64,000 nucleotides of DNA from Mariniflexile litorale (GCF_031128465.2 NZ_CP155618.1:4020501-4084500); one strand, 5' to 3'. Shown: positions 39,604 through 49,125, counted from the stretch's first letter. Notes: generated from the letters alone by a model not told the origin. A program made the numbers and translations.

Positions 39604-40032
39604 ATGTTTTCAAAAGAAGAATCTAGATTATTACGTCAAGAATTTTGGACAAGTTTTGGGAAATCGTTTCCTAGAAAATGGATTTTGTACGACACGAAAT
39701 TAAAAGGATTTAGTTTTAAATTTCATTTTGATACAAAAACAGCATTGGTGGCTATTGACTTGGAGGACGATTTAGAATTCCGAATAAAGTATTGGGAAAA
39801 ACTGCTGGCTTTAAAATCAATTCTTTTAGACGATTTTTTACCTGAAGCTATTTTTGAAGAAGCTTATTTTCTTGAAAACGAAAAAGAAATTTCTAGAATT
39901 TACATACCCTTAGAACAAAAAGTCTCTATTCATAACAAAAATACTTGGCGTGATGTTATGGAATTCTTTAATGAAAAGATGAACTTATTTGAAGCTTTTT
40001 TTGAGGAGTATAAAGATGTGATTGAGGGTTGA
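39604..40032 (+). CDS. DUF4268 domain protein
   Basis: This 142-residue cytosolic protein begins FSKEESRLLRQEFWTSFGKSF and includes KLKGFSFKFHFDTKTALVAIDLE. The pattern of aromatic and charged residues fits DUF4268, a domain found alone in Bacteroidota and C-terminally in some restriction-related proteins. ATG 39604 is preferred; the frame extends five codons into the AACTTTGA repeat with a TTG. Function is unknown; nearby genes give no hint. Confidence 0.85.
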   Translation: MFSKEESRLLRQEFWTSFGKSFPRKWILYDTKLKGFSFKFHFDTKTALVAIDLEDDLEFRIKYWEKLLALKSILLDDFLPEAIFEEAYFLENEKEISRIYIPLEQKVSIHNKNTWRDVMEFFNEKMNLFEAFFEEYKDVIEG

Positions 40033-40056
40033 AGCTTTAGGCAAAATTGTTAATTG

Positions 40057-40554
40057 TTAATTTTCAATCGCTTTTACCATTTCATAATCGTCCATTATAA
40101 AGCCATTGCCAATATCTGTAACTATTTCTTTGGTTTTAATAAATCCCATTTTTTTATAAGCAAGAATAGAAGAAGTATTAAACTTATTCACATGCAGTAT
40201 TACTTTTTTCAGTTGGAATGAGTTCGTCAATTCCGTAACATATTGCATCGCTGCTTTTCCTATTTTCTTTCCACGATAATCATTTAACACATACAGTTTA
40301 CTTAGAAATAGAAAATCAATTTCTTTTTTAACCCCTAGATAGCCTACAGGAATATTATTATAAGTGATACAAAAAAACAAAAATCCTTGATTAACTTGAT
40401 CTTCTAATGCCTGCACTGAATTATATTTAATAAGCATATACTCAATTTGTTCTAAACTAATTATTGATATGTAATGCTCAAGCCAAATAATATCAGCCAG
40501 CTTTGAAATACTTTTAAAATCAGTTAAACTTAATGCTGGTTTTATTTTAATCAT
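40057..40554 (-). CDS. GNAT N-acetyltransferase
   Basis: This 165-residue GNAT has LYVLNDYRGKKIGKAAMQYV (about residues 90-109) as the acetyl-CoA loop (R/Q-x-x-G-x-G/A). The following KVILHVNKFNTSSILAYKKMGF motif is the classic beta5-alpha4 block. Similar proteins acetylate small amines or protein N-termini; the substrate is not readable. It is monocistronic, convergent with DUF4268. Confidence 0.88.
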   Translation of the reverse strand: MIKIKPALSLTDFKSISKLADIIWLEHYISIISLEQIEYMLIKYNSVQALEDQVNQGFLFFCITYNNIPVGYLGVKKEIDFLFLSKLYVLNDYRGKKIGKAAMQYVTELTNSFQLKKVILHVNKFNTSSILAYKKMGFIKTKEIVTDIGNGFIMDDYEMVKAIEN

Positions 40555-40631
40555 AAACTATTCCGTAAAAATCAATAATAAAATGAAAAACAATGAGATT
40601 CATGCTTTTGAAGGAATGAAAAAAAGATCAA

Positions 40632-41264
40632 TTAAATAACATAAAAGAATATCATAAAAAAATGAAATACTGCGCCAGCAAGCACAAATAAATGCCAAAT
40701 AACATGATTATAAGGAATTTTCTTTATCGCATAAAATATAATACCAACAGTATACGATAATCCACCAGCAAATAATAGCAATATACCATTACTCTCCATT
40801 TGTATTGAAAGGTTTGTGAAATCGAACACAATAAGCCACCCCATTACTAAATATAACAACGTTGAAAATATTTCGAACCTTCCCGTAAAGAACAGTTTTA
40901 AAATAACGCCAAAAAAAGCGATACCCCATACTATATAAAATAAGGTCCACCCTAAACTTTGGGGTAACGTAATTAATAATATAGGTGTATAAGTTCCCGC
41001 AATAAGAAAGTAAATACTAATGTGATCTACAATGCGGAAGTAATGTTTTTTAACTTCGTCTTTTACAGAATGAAATACCGTTGAAGCGGTAAACAAAGTA
41101 ATAATAGAAATGCCATAAACAATAACACTAAATAAACTCCAATCCGTTTTATAGCTGTTGAAAATAATAAGAGAAACCAATCCTAAAACACCAAAAACAG
41201 CTCCAATGGCATGAGAAATGGCATTTAATAGCTCTTGAAATGGTGTTTGTTTATGAATGGACAA
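40632..41264 (-). CDS. Hemolysin III family protein (PAQR superfamily)
   Basis: This 210-residue seven-TM protein has the PAQR/HlyIII signature: ELLNAISHAIGAVFG, STVFHSVKDE, RIVDHISIYFLIAGTYTP and HVIWHLFVLAGAVFHFF. The conserved His/Asp residues (H in FHS, D in VDH, H in IWH and VFH) form the zinc site of the family. The start is TTG 41264, 3 bp after the DUF4294 stop, so the two are coupled. Despite the name, it is not shown to be a toxin; family members are proposed hydrolases or membrane-homeostasis proteins. Confidence 0.93.
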   Translation of the reverse strand: MSIHKQTPFQELLNAISHAIGAVFGVLGLVSLIIFNSYKTDWSLFSVIVYGISIITLFTASTVFHSVKDEVKKHYFRIVDHISIYFLIAGTYTPILLITLPQSLGWTLFYIVWGIAFFGVILKLFFTGRFEIFSTLLYLVMGWLIVFDFTNLSIQMESNGILLLFAGGLSYTVGIIFYAIKKIPYNHVIWHLFVLAGAVFHFFMIFFYVI

Positions 41265-41267
41265 CTT

Positions 41268-41945
41268 TTATTTTTTCTGCTTATCTAACCAAATTTCAGT
41301 TAATTCGTAAAAATTATATTCTTCTGCTGCTTTTTGTCTAACCAATAATCCATCTTTAAAACTGCGTTGTAATATATCTTCAATAAGATAATCTTCATAT
41401 ACATTTTTAGGGTCGAAAAGTTTTTTTAAGGAAATATCGAACATACTGGCGGTTGTATTGTACCAAAAGGCACGCCAACCACTTCGGAGTTCTTTAACGA
41501 GTCCAAACGTTGTTTTACCCGTTTGCCTATGTATTAACTTTACTAAAATTTGACCTTCGGTACGTGATAATTTTTTCAATTCATCAGAAAACTCGCCTTC
41601 AATATATTTTTGAATCATTTTAGTGTAACGTCGCTTCTCACTTGCTTTTTTCATCGACTCCAACCTTGTACTTAAAGAATCCAACCTTTCAGAAGCTAAT
41701 TTGGCATAGGGATATACTTTAAGTGTTTTCCGGCGTAAGATCAAATACTTAATACGGTCTGCATTACTAGGAAATTTTAAATCGCCAAGTATATAAATAG
41801 GATTTAAATTGACTATAGTTTGAGGTACCGAATCGCCCTCAATAAACATGTATTGATATTCCGAAGCATCCTCATCATCATCTTTAGCTTGGGCAAAGAA
41901 AAAAATAGGACAAACTAAAAATAGATATATTATAAAATTCTTCAT
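41268..41945 (-). CDS. DUF4294 secreted protein
   Basis: This 225-residue protein has a signal peptide (KNFIIYLFLVCPIFFFAQ) when started at ATG 41945; the 12-residue extension to 41981 is unlikely. The mature part is basic and helical (IKYLILRRKTLKVYPYAKLASE) and contains RTEGQILVKLIHRQTGKTTFGLVKELRSGWRAFWYN. This matches DUF4294, a Bacteroidota-restricted family of unknown function. It is probably periplasmic. It forms an operon with the downstream hemolysin III gene. Confidence 0.9.
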   Translation of the reverse strand: MKNFIIYLFLVCPIFFFAQAKDDDEDASEYQYMFIEGDSVPQTIVNLNPIYILGDLKFPSNADRIKYLILRRKTLKVYPYAKLASERLDSLSTRLESMKKASEKRRYTKMIQKYIEGEFSDELKKLSRTEGQILVKLIHRQTGKTTFGLVKELRSGWRAFWYNTTASMFDISLKKLFDPKNVYEDYLIEDILQRSFKDGLLVRQKAAEEYNFYELTEIWLDKQKK

Positions 41946-42151
41946 AAAAACATTGGAGCAATAATCTACCAAATTTAACAAATTACACTATTAAACCATT
42001 TTTTTTACCTATTTATTTTATTGATAAAAAAAATTCAGACGCAACCTAAGACAATTAAAATAATTATTAACTATATAAAACAATAATTATTTTAATTATG
42101 TTAGTTTGTATTTAATATTATTAATTTAGTGCAAAACTTTAATAAAAGACG

Positions 42152-43234
42152 ATGAAGAGCATTTTAAACAAAAAGTCTATGGACTTTTTAGAATCATATT
42201 TAAACAATGCAGCGCCTACAGGATATGAATGGACTGGGCAAAAACTGTGGATGGATTACTTAAAACCTTATGTTGATGAGTTTATTACAGATACCTATGG
42301 TACAGCTGTAGGCATTATAAACCCGAAAGCAAAATATAAAGTTGTTATTGAAGGCCATGCAGATGAAATTTCTTGGTATGTGAATTATATTTCGGATAAC
42401 GGATTGATTTATGTTATTAGAAATGGTGGAAGCGATCACCAAATAGCGCCGAGTAAGGTTGTAAATATTCACACAAAAAATGGCATTGTAAAAGGTGTTT
42501 TTGGTTGGCCAGCCATCCACACAAGAGACAAATCGAATGAAGAAGCTCCTAAACCTGATAATATTTTTATCGATTGCGGTTGTAAAACCAAAGAAGATGT
42601 TGAAACATTAGGTGTACATGTTGGTTGCGTTATCACCTACCCAGATGAATTCCATATTTTAAACGGTGATAAATTTGTATGTCGTGCATTAGATAACCGC
42701 ATGGGTGGTTTTATGATTGCCGAAGTGGCTCGTTTATTAAAAGAAAATAAAAAAACATTGCCTTTCGGACTTTACATTGTTAATGCTGTACAAGAAGAAA
42801 TTGGTTTACGTGGTGCCGAAATGATTACGCAAACCATTAAACCCAATGTGGCTATTGTTACCGATGTTACTCACGATACCACTACACCCATGATTGAAAA
42901 GAAATCACAAGGCGATTTAGAAATGGGTAAAGGCCCAGTAATTGCTTATGCACCCGCGGTACAACAAAAGCTTCGTGATTTAATTACAGATACGGCCGAA
43001 GCTAAAAAAATACCATTTCAACGCAACGCTTTGTCGCGTGCAACAGGTACTGATACCGATGCTTTTGCTTATAGTAATGGCGGTGTTGCTTCTGCTTTAA
43101 TTTCATTACCACTTCGCTACATGCACACCACTGTAGAAATGGTACATAGAGAAGATGTAGAAAACGTTATAAAACTTATTTACGAAAGTTTACTTAATAT
43201 AGAAGAGGGAGAAACCTTTAGTTATTTTAAATAA
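42152..43234 (+). CDS. M42-family metallopeptidase (glutamyl aminopeptidase/endoglucanase-like)
   Basis: This 360-residue dinuclear zinc aminopeptidase has the metal ligands in order: H in VIEGHADEI, D in CRALDNRMGG, the EE pair in NAVQEEIGLRG, D in AIVTDVTHD and H in LRYMHTTVE. A PDZ-like insertion lies between residues 75 and 170. M42 enzymes remove N-terminal residues from short peptides in the cytosol as large tetrahedral assemblies. No signal peptide. It is followed by a REP element and a Nudix gene. Confidence 0.95.
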   Translation: MKSILNKKSMDFLESYLNNAAPTGYEWTGQKLWMDYLKPYVDEFITDTYGTAVGIINPKAKYKVVIEGHADEISWYVNYISDNGLIYVIRNGGSDHQIAPSKVVNIHTKNGIVKGVFGWPAIHTRDKSNEEAPKPDNIFIDCGCKTKEDVETLGVHVGCVITYPDEFHILNGDKFVCRALDNRMGGFMIAEVARLLKENKKTLPFGLYIVNAVQEEIGLRGAEMITQTIKPNVAIVTDVTHDTTTPMIEKKSQGDLEMGKGPVIAYAPAVQQKLRDLITDTAEAKKIPFQRNALSRATGTDTDAFAYSNGGVASALISLPLRYMHTTVEMVHREDVENVIKLIYESLLNIEEGETFSYFK

Positions 43235-43246
43235 TTTTTAATTTAA

Positions 43247-43366
43247 ACGTCATTGCGAAGAGGTACGACGAAGCAATCTGTTGGTTCTTTGTTCCATACT
43301 AAACTTTAGAATAAGTTTCATAAGATTGCTTCGCTCTTTTTCTAGTAAAAAAGCTCGTAATGACGT
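43247..43366. repeat. Solo REP hairpin related to the 204-bp array
   Basis: Ends ACGTCATTGCGAAGAGG and CTCGTAATGACGT with internal ACGAAGCAATCT and AGATTGCTTCG make a 120-bp hairpin. The same GTCATTGCGAG / GAAGCAATCT blocks build the array at 35855-36695. It lies between M42 peptidase and Nudix genes and may end the former transcript. Confidence 0.85.
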
Positions 43367-43379
43367 TTCATAATTCTTT

Positions 43380-43931
43380 ATGGACGAATACATAGACATT
43401 GTAGATAAGCAAGGAAACCCCACAGGAAAATCGGAACTAAAATCAATAGTTCACCAAAAAGGATATTTCCACCATACGTCACATGTTTGGTTTTACACTA
43501 AAAATGGAGAGGTGTTATTATCACAACGTTCAGCAAAAAAAACTATTTGTCCGCTTATGTGGGATGTGTCAGTTGCAGGACATATAGATGCAGGTGAAAC
43601 TCCTAAACAAGCTGCCATTAGAGAAGCTGAGGAAGAAATAGGCCTCATAATTTCAGAAAATAAATTACAATCTATTGGTGTTTTCGAATGTTTTCAAACT
43701 TATGATAATGGTATGGTAGATAATGAATTTCACAACACCTTTATTGCCGAAATTTCAGTCCCGCTTTCAAAATTAACACTCCAAGAAGAAGAGGTTGAAG
43801 CTTTAAAATTTGTTACGCTAGATGCCTTTAAAAAACTAATAAAAAATATTGGGGAAGATAATCACTTTGTGCCTTCTAATAAAGCTTATTACGAGTTGGT
43901 GTGGCAAAATATTATAAAAAAAACAGCTTAA
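43380..43931 (+). CDS. Nudix hydrolase, IPP-isomerase-like
   Basis: This 183-residue Nudix protein has the Nudix box at residues 67-89 (GHIDAGETPKQAAIREAEEE and then IGL), matching GX5EX7REUXEEXGU. The N-terminal HHTSHVWFYTKNGEVLLSQR resembles IPP isomerase and YfcD relatives, but the isomerase catalytic Cys motif is not clear, so a pyrophosphohydrolase of unknown substrate is safer. Start ATG 43380 follows the REP hairpin by 13 bp. It is 9 bp ahead of the PrsW gene, so they are probably co-transcribed. Confidence 0.9.
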   Translation: MDEYIDIVDKQGNPTGKSELKSIVHQKGYFHHTSHVWFYTKNGEVLLSQRSAKKTICPLMWDVSVAGHIDAGETPKQAAIREAEEEIGLIISENKLQSIGVFECFQTYDNGMVDNEFHNTFIAEISVPLSKLTLQEEEVEALKFVTLDAFKKLIKNIGEDNHFVPSNKAYYELVWQNIIKKTA

Positions 43932-43940
43932 TTCAACCAC

Positions 43941-44615
43941 ATGAATCTACTCATTTTTGCCATTGCTCCTATTTTTATTGTTATCTTCTATATCTATTTA
44001 AAAGATAAATATGAGAAAGAGCCTAAACGTTTATTATTATATAATTTTTTATTAGGTGCCATCGTTAGCATTCTTATTACAATCATTATGTACTATGGTT
44101 TTAATATATTCCTCCCTATTACTGATCAAACTAGTGTTTTACAACAATTTATAAAAGCATTTTTTGTAGTTGGTTTTACCGAGGAGTTAAGTAAATACCT
44201 TATAGTTCTTTATTACTCACAAACTCATAACGAATTTGATGAACCTTTTGACGGGATTGTTTACGCTGTTATGGTATCGATGGGTTTTGCTGCAACCGAA
44301 AATATTTTTTATGTGCTAGAAGGCGGAATAACAACAGCTTTTTTAAGAGCATTAACAGCAGTACCTGCACATGCTACTTTTGGAGTATTAATGGGTTACT
44401 TTATGGGGAAGGCTAAATTTTCGAAGAATAAAATTATTCTAAATTTAGCAGGCTTATTACTCGCTATATTATTTCATGGCACCTACGACTTTTTCTTATT
44501 TATAGATTTCATTCCTGGTGTTTGGATAGGAGCCTTTATTTCGCTATTTATTGGTGTTCTATTATCTAGAAAAGCCATAAAAAGTCATCAATTAAACTCT
44601 AATTTTAAAGTTTAA
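43941..44615 (+). CDS. PrsW-family intramembrane metalloprotease
   Basis: This 224-residue membrane protein has about seven TM helices. The family motifs are VGFTEELSKYLIV (the EE motif), FAATENIFY (a second glutamate) and ILFHGTYDFFL (histidine) for a metal site. PrsW of Bacillus cleaves an anti-sigma factor; here an ECF sigma/anti-sigma pair lies about 17 kb away, and any link is speculative. It belongs to the Nudix-PrsW-ThrE gene run. Confidence 0.9.
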   Translation: MNLLIFAIAPIFIVIFYIYLKDKYEKEPKRLLLYNFLLGAIVSILITIIMYYGFNIFLPITDQTSVLQQFIKAFFVVGFTEELSKYLIVLYYSQTHNEFDEPFDGIVYAVMVSMGFAATENIFYVLEGGITTAFLRALTAVPAHATFGVLMGYFMGKAKFSKNKIILNLAGLLLAILFHGTYDFFLFIDFIPGVWIGAFISLFIGVLLSRKAIKSHQLNSNFKV

Positions 44616-44635
44616 TACTTATAAATCTTATAAAA

Positions 44636-45403
44636 ATGGATGTTTCAAAAGAATTAATAAAAGCTACAAACTTACTTTTAGAAATAGCATCACTACTCAT
44701 GGTTTCTGGAGCCAATACAATAAGAGTCAATTTGAGCATCAATAGATTTGCTGCTGGGTTAAATTTTAAAACCTCATGCTTTATAAGTCATAAAAGTATT
44801 ATTATGACATTATATCAAGAAGATTCTACTCTAAGCTGTACAAGAGTAAAAAACATTCCACCACATGCTATCAATTTTTCTATCATTTCAGCCATTAGTA
44901 AAGCCAGTTGGGGTGCCATAAACGAAAACTGGACACTTAAACAAATTTCTAATGAAATTGAAAAAATAAGAACCCAAAAAAGATATTCGAAACTAACCGT
45001 TCTTATAGCTGTAAGTTTTGCCGGTGCTGGTTTTTGCAATATTTTTAAAGGTGATTATTTAAACATGCTTGTGGCATTTATTAGTACATTTATTGGACTA
45101 CTGGTTTTTCAGTTAACCCATAAAGAAAAGTTCAATGTATATATCCGTATATTTTTTAGTTCTTTTATAGCCTCGCTATGTGCAGGAATTGGCATTATTT
45201 ATAATATTGGTGCGAACCCTCAAACAGCTTTAGCTACATCTATTTTATTCTTAGTTCCTGGTGTTGCACTCATTAATTCATTCACCGATTTATTAGATAA
45301 TAATATAATAAATGGTATGGTACGTTTTACAACAGGACTTATGACCGTACTTGCCATTGCGCTAGGTTTATTTATAACCATGCTAATTTTTCAATTAAAC
45401 TGA
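44636..45403 (+). CDS. Threonine/serine exporter ThrE, N-terminal (DUF1212) subunit
   Basis: This 255-residue protein has a cytosolic N-terminal half with the ThrE motif LMVSGANTIRVNLSINRFA, and about five TM helices from residue 118 to the end. The usual ThrE is one chain with an additional five-helix C-terminal domain; here that is the next gene, one base after this stop. The pair probably exports threonine, serine or small peptides. Part of the 43.4-45.9 kb plus-strand run. Confidence 0.9.
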   Translation: MDVSKELIKATNLLLEIASLLMVSGANTIRVNLSINRFAAGLNFKTSCFISHKSIIMTLYQEDSTLSCTRVKNIPPHAINFSIISAISKASWGAINENWTLKQISNEIEKIRTQKRYSKLTVLIAVSFAGAGFCNIFKGDYLNMLVAFISTFIGLLVFQLTHKEKFNVYIRIFFSSFIASLCAGIGIIYNIGANPQTALATSILFLVPGVALINSFTDLLDNNIINGMVRFTTGLMTVLAIALGLFITMLIFQLN

Positions 45404-45404
45404 T

Positions 45405-45896
45405 ATGATGGAAATAATCTTGAAATTATTAGAAGTTGCTGCTTGGTCTGGAGTGGCTGCTATAGGTTTTGGAATACTTTTTAACATTCCAAAAGGAACC
45501 ATTATTACTGTTTTTATTTTAGGGTTTACTGCTGGCTTAATTAAATTTACCCTCTTAAAATTTAATCTAAACATTGTATTGTCCACTTTTATTGCCGTGC
45601 TTTTTGTGGCTGTAGTTAGTATGCCCATTTCTCATAAAATACATCATCCTCCAGTGGTTTTTTGCATTCCACCTGTAATACCTATGATTCCAGGTTACTT
45701 TGCTTATGAAACCGTTTTATCTGTTATGAATTTTATTTTTATAGAAAAAGATATTGTTAAAAGAATAGCTCTTATAGATTCTATTTTTTATAATGGATTT
45801 ACCATGTTTTTTATATTAATTTCAATAACTGCTGGGATTTCGTTACCTATGCTTTTATTGAGAAAAAGTACGGTTAAAAAGATTGATTTAGCATGA
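45405..45896 (+). CDS. Threonine/serine exporter ThrE, C-terminal (ThrE_2) subunit
   Basis: This 163-residue polytopic protein has about five TM helices and contains the ThrE_2 motif VFCIPPVIPMIPGYFAYETV. Its start is one base after the upstream subunit stop (double ATG at 45405/45408), so translation is coupled. Both halves are needed for transport in two-gene ThrE systems. It is followed by a bidirectional terminator. Confidence 0.88.
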   Translation: MMEIILKLLEVAAWSGVAAIGFGILFNIPKGTIITVFILGFTAGLIKFTLLKFNLNIVLSTFIAVLFVAVVSMPISHKIHHPPVVFCIPPVIPMIPGYFAYETVLSVMNFIFIEKDIVKRIALIDSIFYNGFTMFFILISITAGISLPMLLLRKSTVKKIDLA

Positions 45897-45908
45897 AATT
45901 AAATCTAT

Positions 45909-45941
45909 AAAAAAAAGCAAACCAAATGGCTTGCTTTTTTT
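45909..45941. terminator. Bidirectional terminator between thrE-type genes and lpdA
   Basis: Arms AAAAAAGCAA (45911-45920) and TTGCTTTTTT (45931-45940), with additional CC/GG pairing inside and flanking A/T runs. 12 bp after the exporter stop and 32 bp before the lpdA stop. Confidence 0.85.
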
Positions 45942-45972
45942 ATATAGAAATTCTTGTATTAGCAGAAATTTA

Positions 45973-47373
45973 TTAAATGTGTAAAGCTCTATCGTCTGTT
46001 GCCGCTAAAGCAGCTTCTTTAATGGCTTCTGTAAATGTTGGATGTGCATGACTCATGCGCGATACATCTTCAGCCGATGCTCTAAATTCCATAGCAACAA
46101 CAGCTTCTGCAATCATATCTGCTGCACGTGCACCAATCATGTGTACGCCTAAAATTTCATCTGTTTTCTTATCTGCTAAAATTTTAACGAAACCATCCAA
46201 ATCCATACTTGCTCTACTTCTACCTAAAGCACGCATAGGAAAAGAACCTACTTTGTATTCTACTCCAGCATCTTTCAATTGCTCTTCGGTTTGACCTACA
46301 GCAGCAACTTCTGGCCAAGTGTAAACAACACCCGGAATTAAGTTATAATCGATATGTGGTTTTTGTCCAGCTAAGGTTTCAGCAACAAACACGCCTTCTT
46401 CCTCTGCTTTGTGAGCTAACATAGCTCCTTTTACCACATCTCCTATTGCGTAAATGTTTGATGCACTTGTTTGTAAATGATTGTTAACTTCAATTTGGCC
46501 TCTATCAGTTAATTTTACGCCCGCTGCGTCAGCATTCAAGCCATCGGTATACGGACGACGACCAACAGCTACTAAGCAATAATCACCTTTAAACTCAATT
46601 TCTTCTCCTTTTTTATTGTCGGCTTTCACAATGACTTCATCACCTACACGCTCAACCGATTTCACTTTATGAGATATGTTAATACTAAATTTTTGTTTCT
46701 TCAATACTTTATTAAGTTCTTTTGAAAGACCAGAATCCATCGTTGGAATGATACGATCCATAAACTCAACTACAGATACTTCAGCACCTAAACGTTTGTA
46801 AACTTGGCCTAATTCTAAACCAATAACACCACCACCAATAACAATTAGATGTTTTGGTATTTCTTTAAGTTTTAAAGCTTCGGTAGATGTTATGATACGT
46901 TCTTTATCAATATTTATAAAGGGCAGACTTGAAGGTTTACTTCCAGTTGCTATAATCGTGTTTTTAGCTTCAATTTCAATAGTTTCTTCACCAGAAATTG
47001 TAATATGAGTTGCATCTTTAAAGCTTCCTAAACCTTGATAGACATCAATGTTATTCTTCTTCATTAAAAAATCAATACCACCAGTTGTTTGGTCTACCAC
47101 AGCTTGTTTACGGGCAATCATTTTTTCAAGGTTCACTTTAATGTCTCCAGGAATTTCGATACCATGTTCTTCAAAATGCTTGATGGCATCTTCATAATGG
47201 TGAGAAGAGTCTAAAAGTGCTTTACTTGGAATACAACCTACGTTTAAGCAAGTACCGCCAAGAGAATTGTACTTTTCTATAATGGCTGTTTTCATGCCCA
47301 ATTGTGCGCAACGAATGGCTGCCACATAGCCTCCAGGTCCTGAGCCAATAATGGCTACATCGTATGAATTCAT
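45973..47373 (-). CDS. lpdA: Dihydrolipoyl dehydrogenase (E3)
   Basis: FAD-dependent disulfide oxidoreductase of 466 residues shared by pyruvate and 2-oxoglutarate dehydrogenase complexes and the glycine cleavage system. The redox-active disulfide is C42-C47 in GGTCLNVGCIPSKALLD. The FAD motif is AIIGSGPGGYVAA, the NAD motif is VIGGGVIGLELGQVYKRLG, and the active-site pair is H444-E449 in HAHPTFTEAIKEA. Complete and standard length. It is monocistronic, as is common for lpd in this family. Confidence 0.98.
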   Translation of the reverse strand: MNSYDVAIIGSGPGGYVAAIRCAQLGMKTAIIEKYNSLGGTCLNVGCIPSKALLDSSHHYEDAIKHFEEHGIEIPGDIKVNLEKMIARKQAVVDQTTGGIDFLMKKNNIDVYQGLGSFKDATHITISGEETIEIEAKNTIIATGSKPSSLPFINIDKERIITSTEALKLKEIPKHLIVIGGGVIGLELGQVYKRLGAEVSVVEFMDRIIPTMDSGLSKELNKVLKKQKFSINISHKVKSVERVGDEVIVKADNKKGEEIEFKGDYCLVAVGRRPYTDGLNADAAGVKLTDRGQIEVNNHLQTSASNIYAIGDVVKGAMLAHKAEEEGVFVAETLAGQKPHIDYNLIPGVVYTWPEVAAVGQTEEQLKDAGVEYKVGSFPMRALGRSRASMDLDGFVKILADKKTDEILGVHMIGARAADMIAEAVVAMEFRASAEDVSRMSHAHPTFTEAIKEAALAATDDRALHI

Positions 47374-47544
47374 ATTATATTATTGAAGTTCGTTTATAAA
47401 AATTTGAATACAAAAATACAAATGTTTTGCGGTAAGACAATAAAAAAGAAATCTTAAATAACAGTAATTACTATTTATATTACATTCAAAATAATACCCG
47501 TTACAGATGAGAATCTTTTAAACCGACTCATTTTATTTCAACAA

Positions 47545-49125
47545 TTATTTATTCGTTTTTATATCATTAAGTATCCAATCTAACTCAGGATCTTTATGCT
47601 GTTTTCGATCTTCAATAGTAGGAACAATAGCAACATCTGGTATGATGCCATAACCATTTGGAATTTGTTTATAAGGCGCTTCAATTTGCATTAATCCTAT
47701 TCTTATGTTTAATTTAGAGTTTGGCATTTCGTAAATTTTATAAATACCAGCAACACAACCGTTATAAGCGCCACCAGTTTCTTCTCCTACAAAAACAGCT
47801 CTTTTATTAGCTTTCAAATGAGTTGACAGCAACGACGATGCTGAGAAAGAATTCCCATTAGTTATGACATACAATAATCCCTTATAATTTAATTCTTTAG
47901 GTTCTTTTTCTTTTGAAAACCTGAATTTATAATAAATTTTACCATCACTTTTATTTGTTTTCATCAAGTTTTGAGCGATAATAAACGGAGAAAGGACAAC
48001 AGTTGATGCTTTAACTATAAACGGCGTAGTGTTGCTCATTAAAGATTTAAAATAAGGCAAACGGCTGTTTACTTCACTTTCTTCAACTAACTTATAATTC
48101 TTGTTCGTTAAAAAAGAATAGAGATAATCTATTTCTGCGATTCTTCCTCCTCCATTATCACGTAAATCCAAAATAAGATGTTCAGTTTTTAGTGAATCCA
48201 GTTTCTTGAAACTTTCTTTATAAAACTTCTTGTAATTACCATTAGTAAAGCTTCTCATTTTCATGTATGCAACTACACTATCTTTTCCTATGAAATCAAA
48301 ATTTCGAGTATACTCTTTTTTGGCTTCTATAAAACCTCGCTTTCTATTTTCTTTACGCTTCTTTTTGGCTGCCAAACGGTTTTGACGCTTTTCTTCCTTA
48401 CTCATTTTTAGAGGTATTATTGGAGCAATGGAATCGTTGTTTTTGGATTTTTCAGCTTTTAAAATACGTCTAAACGTTTTTGTAAACAGCGAATCTTTTT
48501 GTTTAAACTCAATGTCAAGACTGTCTAAAAAACCTTTGTCTTTGTAATAATACGTAGAAAAATGATTGCCCACGGCCCTGTTGTACAAGGTTTGATTATA
48601 TCCATCAGAAGAAAATAGACTTTTGTATAGTTGAACTAAGTTTGTGGCAGTATCACCTTCAATTTTAAAAACTTCGTTTCCAATAACGGTTGAATCGTTT
48701 CCTTTGGTACCTACTACCCAAAGTTTGTTATCTAGATATTCAAATTCTAAATCATAAAATTCAAATTTTCGTTTCATTAATGCTTTTTTCTCTTTTTTTG
48801 TGAAACGCTTGCTTACCGAACCTACCGATATATGCCCTTGTTTTATTTGAGCCACCACAGGTGCCAATTTTTTATAAAACTCGCGTGATGGTATTGCAAT
48901 TGTTATCGCTTTTTTTAAACTATCGAACTTAAAGTCTAAAATTTCCTTACTAGTATATTCATACAATTTGGGATGGTGTTTTTTTAATTGATTATAAACC
49001 TTATCGACATCACTTCTTAAACTCTCAACAGTGTGTAACTTTGTAATTTGCTCGTTATGTTTTTTAATGTTTCCGCAAGACACGAAAAACATTAAAACAA
49101 CAAGAAACAGGAATTGTTTTTTCAT
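47545..49125 (-). CDS. S41-family peptidase-like lipoprotein
   Basis: This 526-residue lipoprotein has a signal with lipobox FFVSC (Cys17). The C-terminal tail-specific protease (S41) fold has HLILDLRDNGGGRIAEIDYL and the nucleophile region TNGNSFSASSLLSTHL, followed by VFVGEETGGAYNGC. The central part contains a basic, charged helix (about residues 245-265, KMSKEEKRQNRLAAKKKRKE) that interrupts the usual layout, probably a linker insertion. No PDZ domain is obvious. It acts in the periplasm; the target is unknown. It is divergent from smpB. Confidence 0.88.
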   Translation of the reverse strand: MKKQFLFLVVLMFFVSCGNIKKHNEQITKLHTVESLRSDVDKVYNQLKKHHPKLYEYTSKEILDFKFDSLKKAITIAIPSREFYKKLAPVVAQIKQGHISVGSVSKRFTKKEKKALMKRKFEFYDLEFEYLDNKLWVVGTKGNDSTVIGNEVFKIEGDTATNLVQLYKSLFSSDGYNQTLYNRAVGNHFSTYYYKDKGFLDSLDIEFKQKDSLFTKTFRRILKAEKSKNNDSIAPIIPLKMSKEEKRQNRLAAKKKRKENRKRGFIEAKKEYTRNFDFIGKDSVVAYMKMRSFTNGNYKKFYKESFKKLDSLKTEHLILDLRDNGGGRIAEIDYLYSFLTNKNYKLVEESEVNSRLPYFKSLMSNTTPFIVKASTVVLSPFIIAQNLMKTNKSDGKIYYKFRFSKEKEPKELNYKGLLYVITNGNSFSASSLLSTHLKANKRAVFVGEETGGAYNGCVAGIYKIYEMPNSKLNIRIGLMQIEAPYKQIPNGYGIIPDVAIVPTIEDRKQHKDPELDWILNDIKTNK

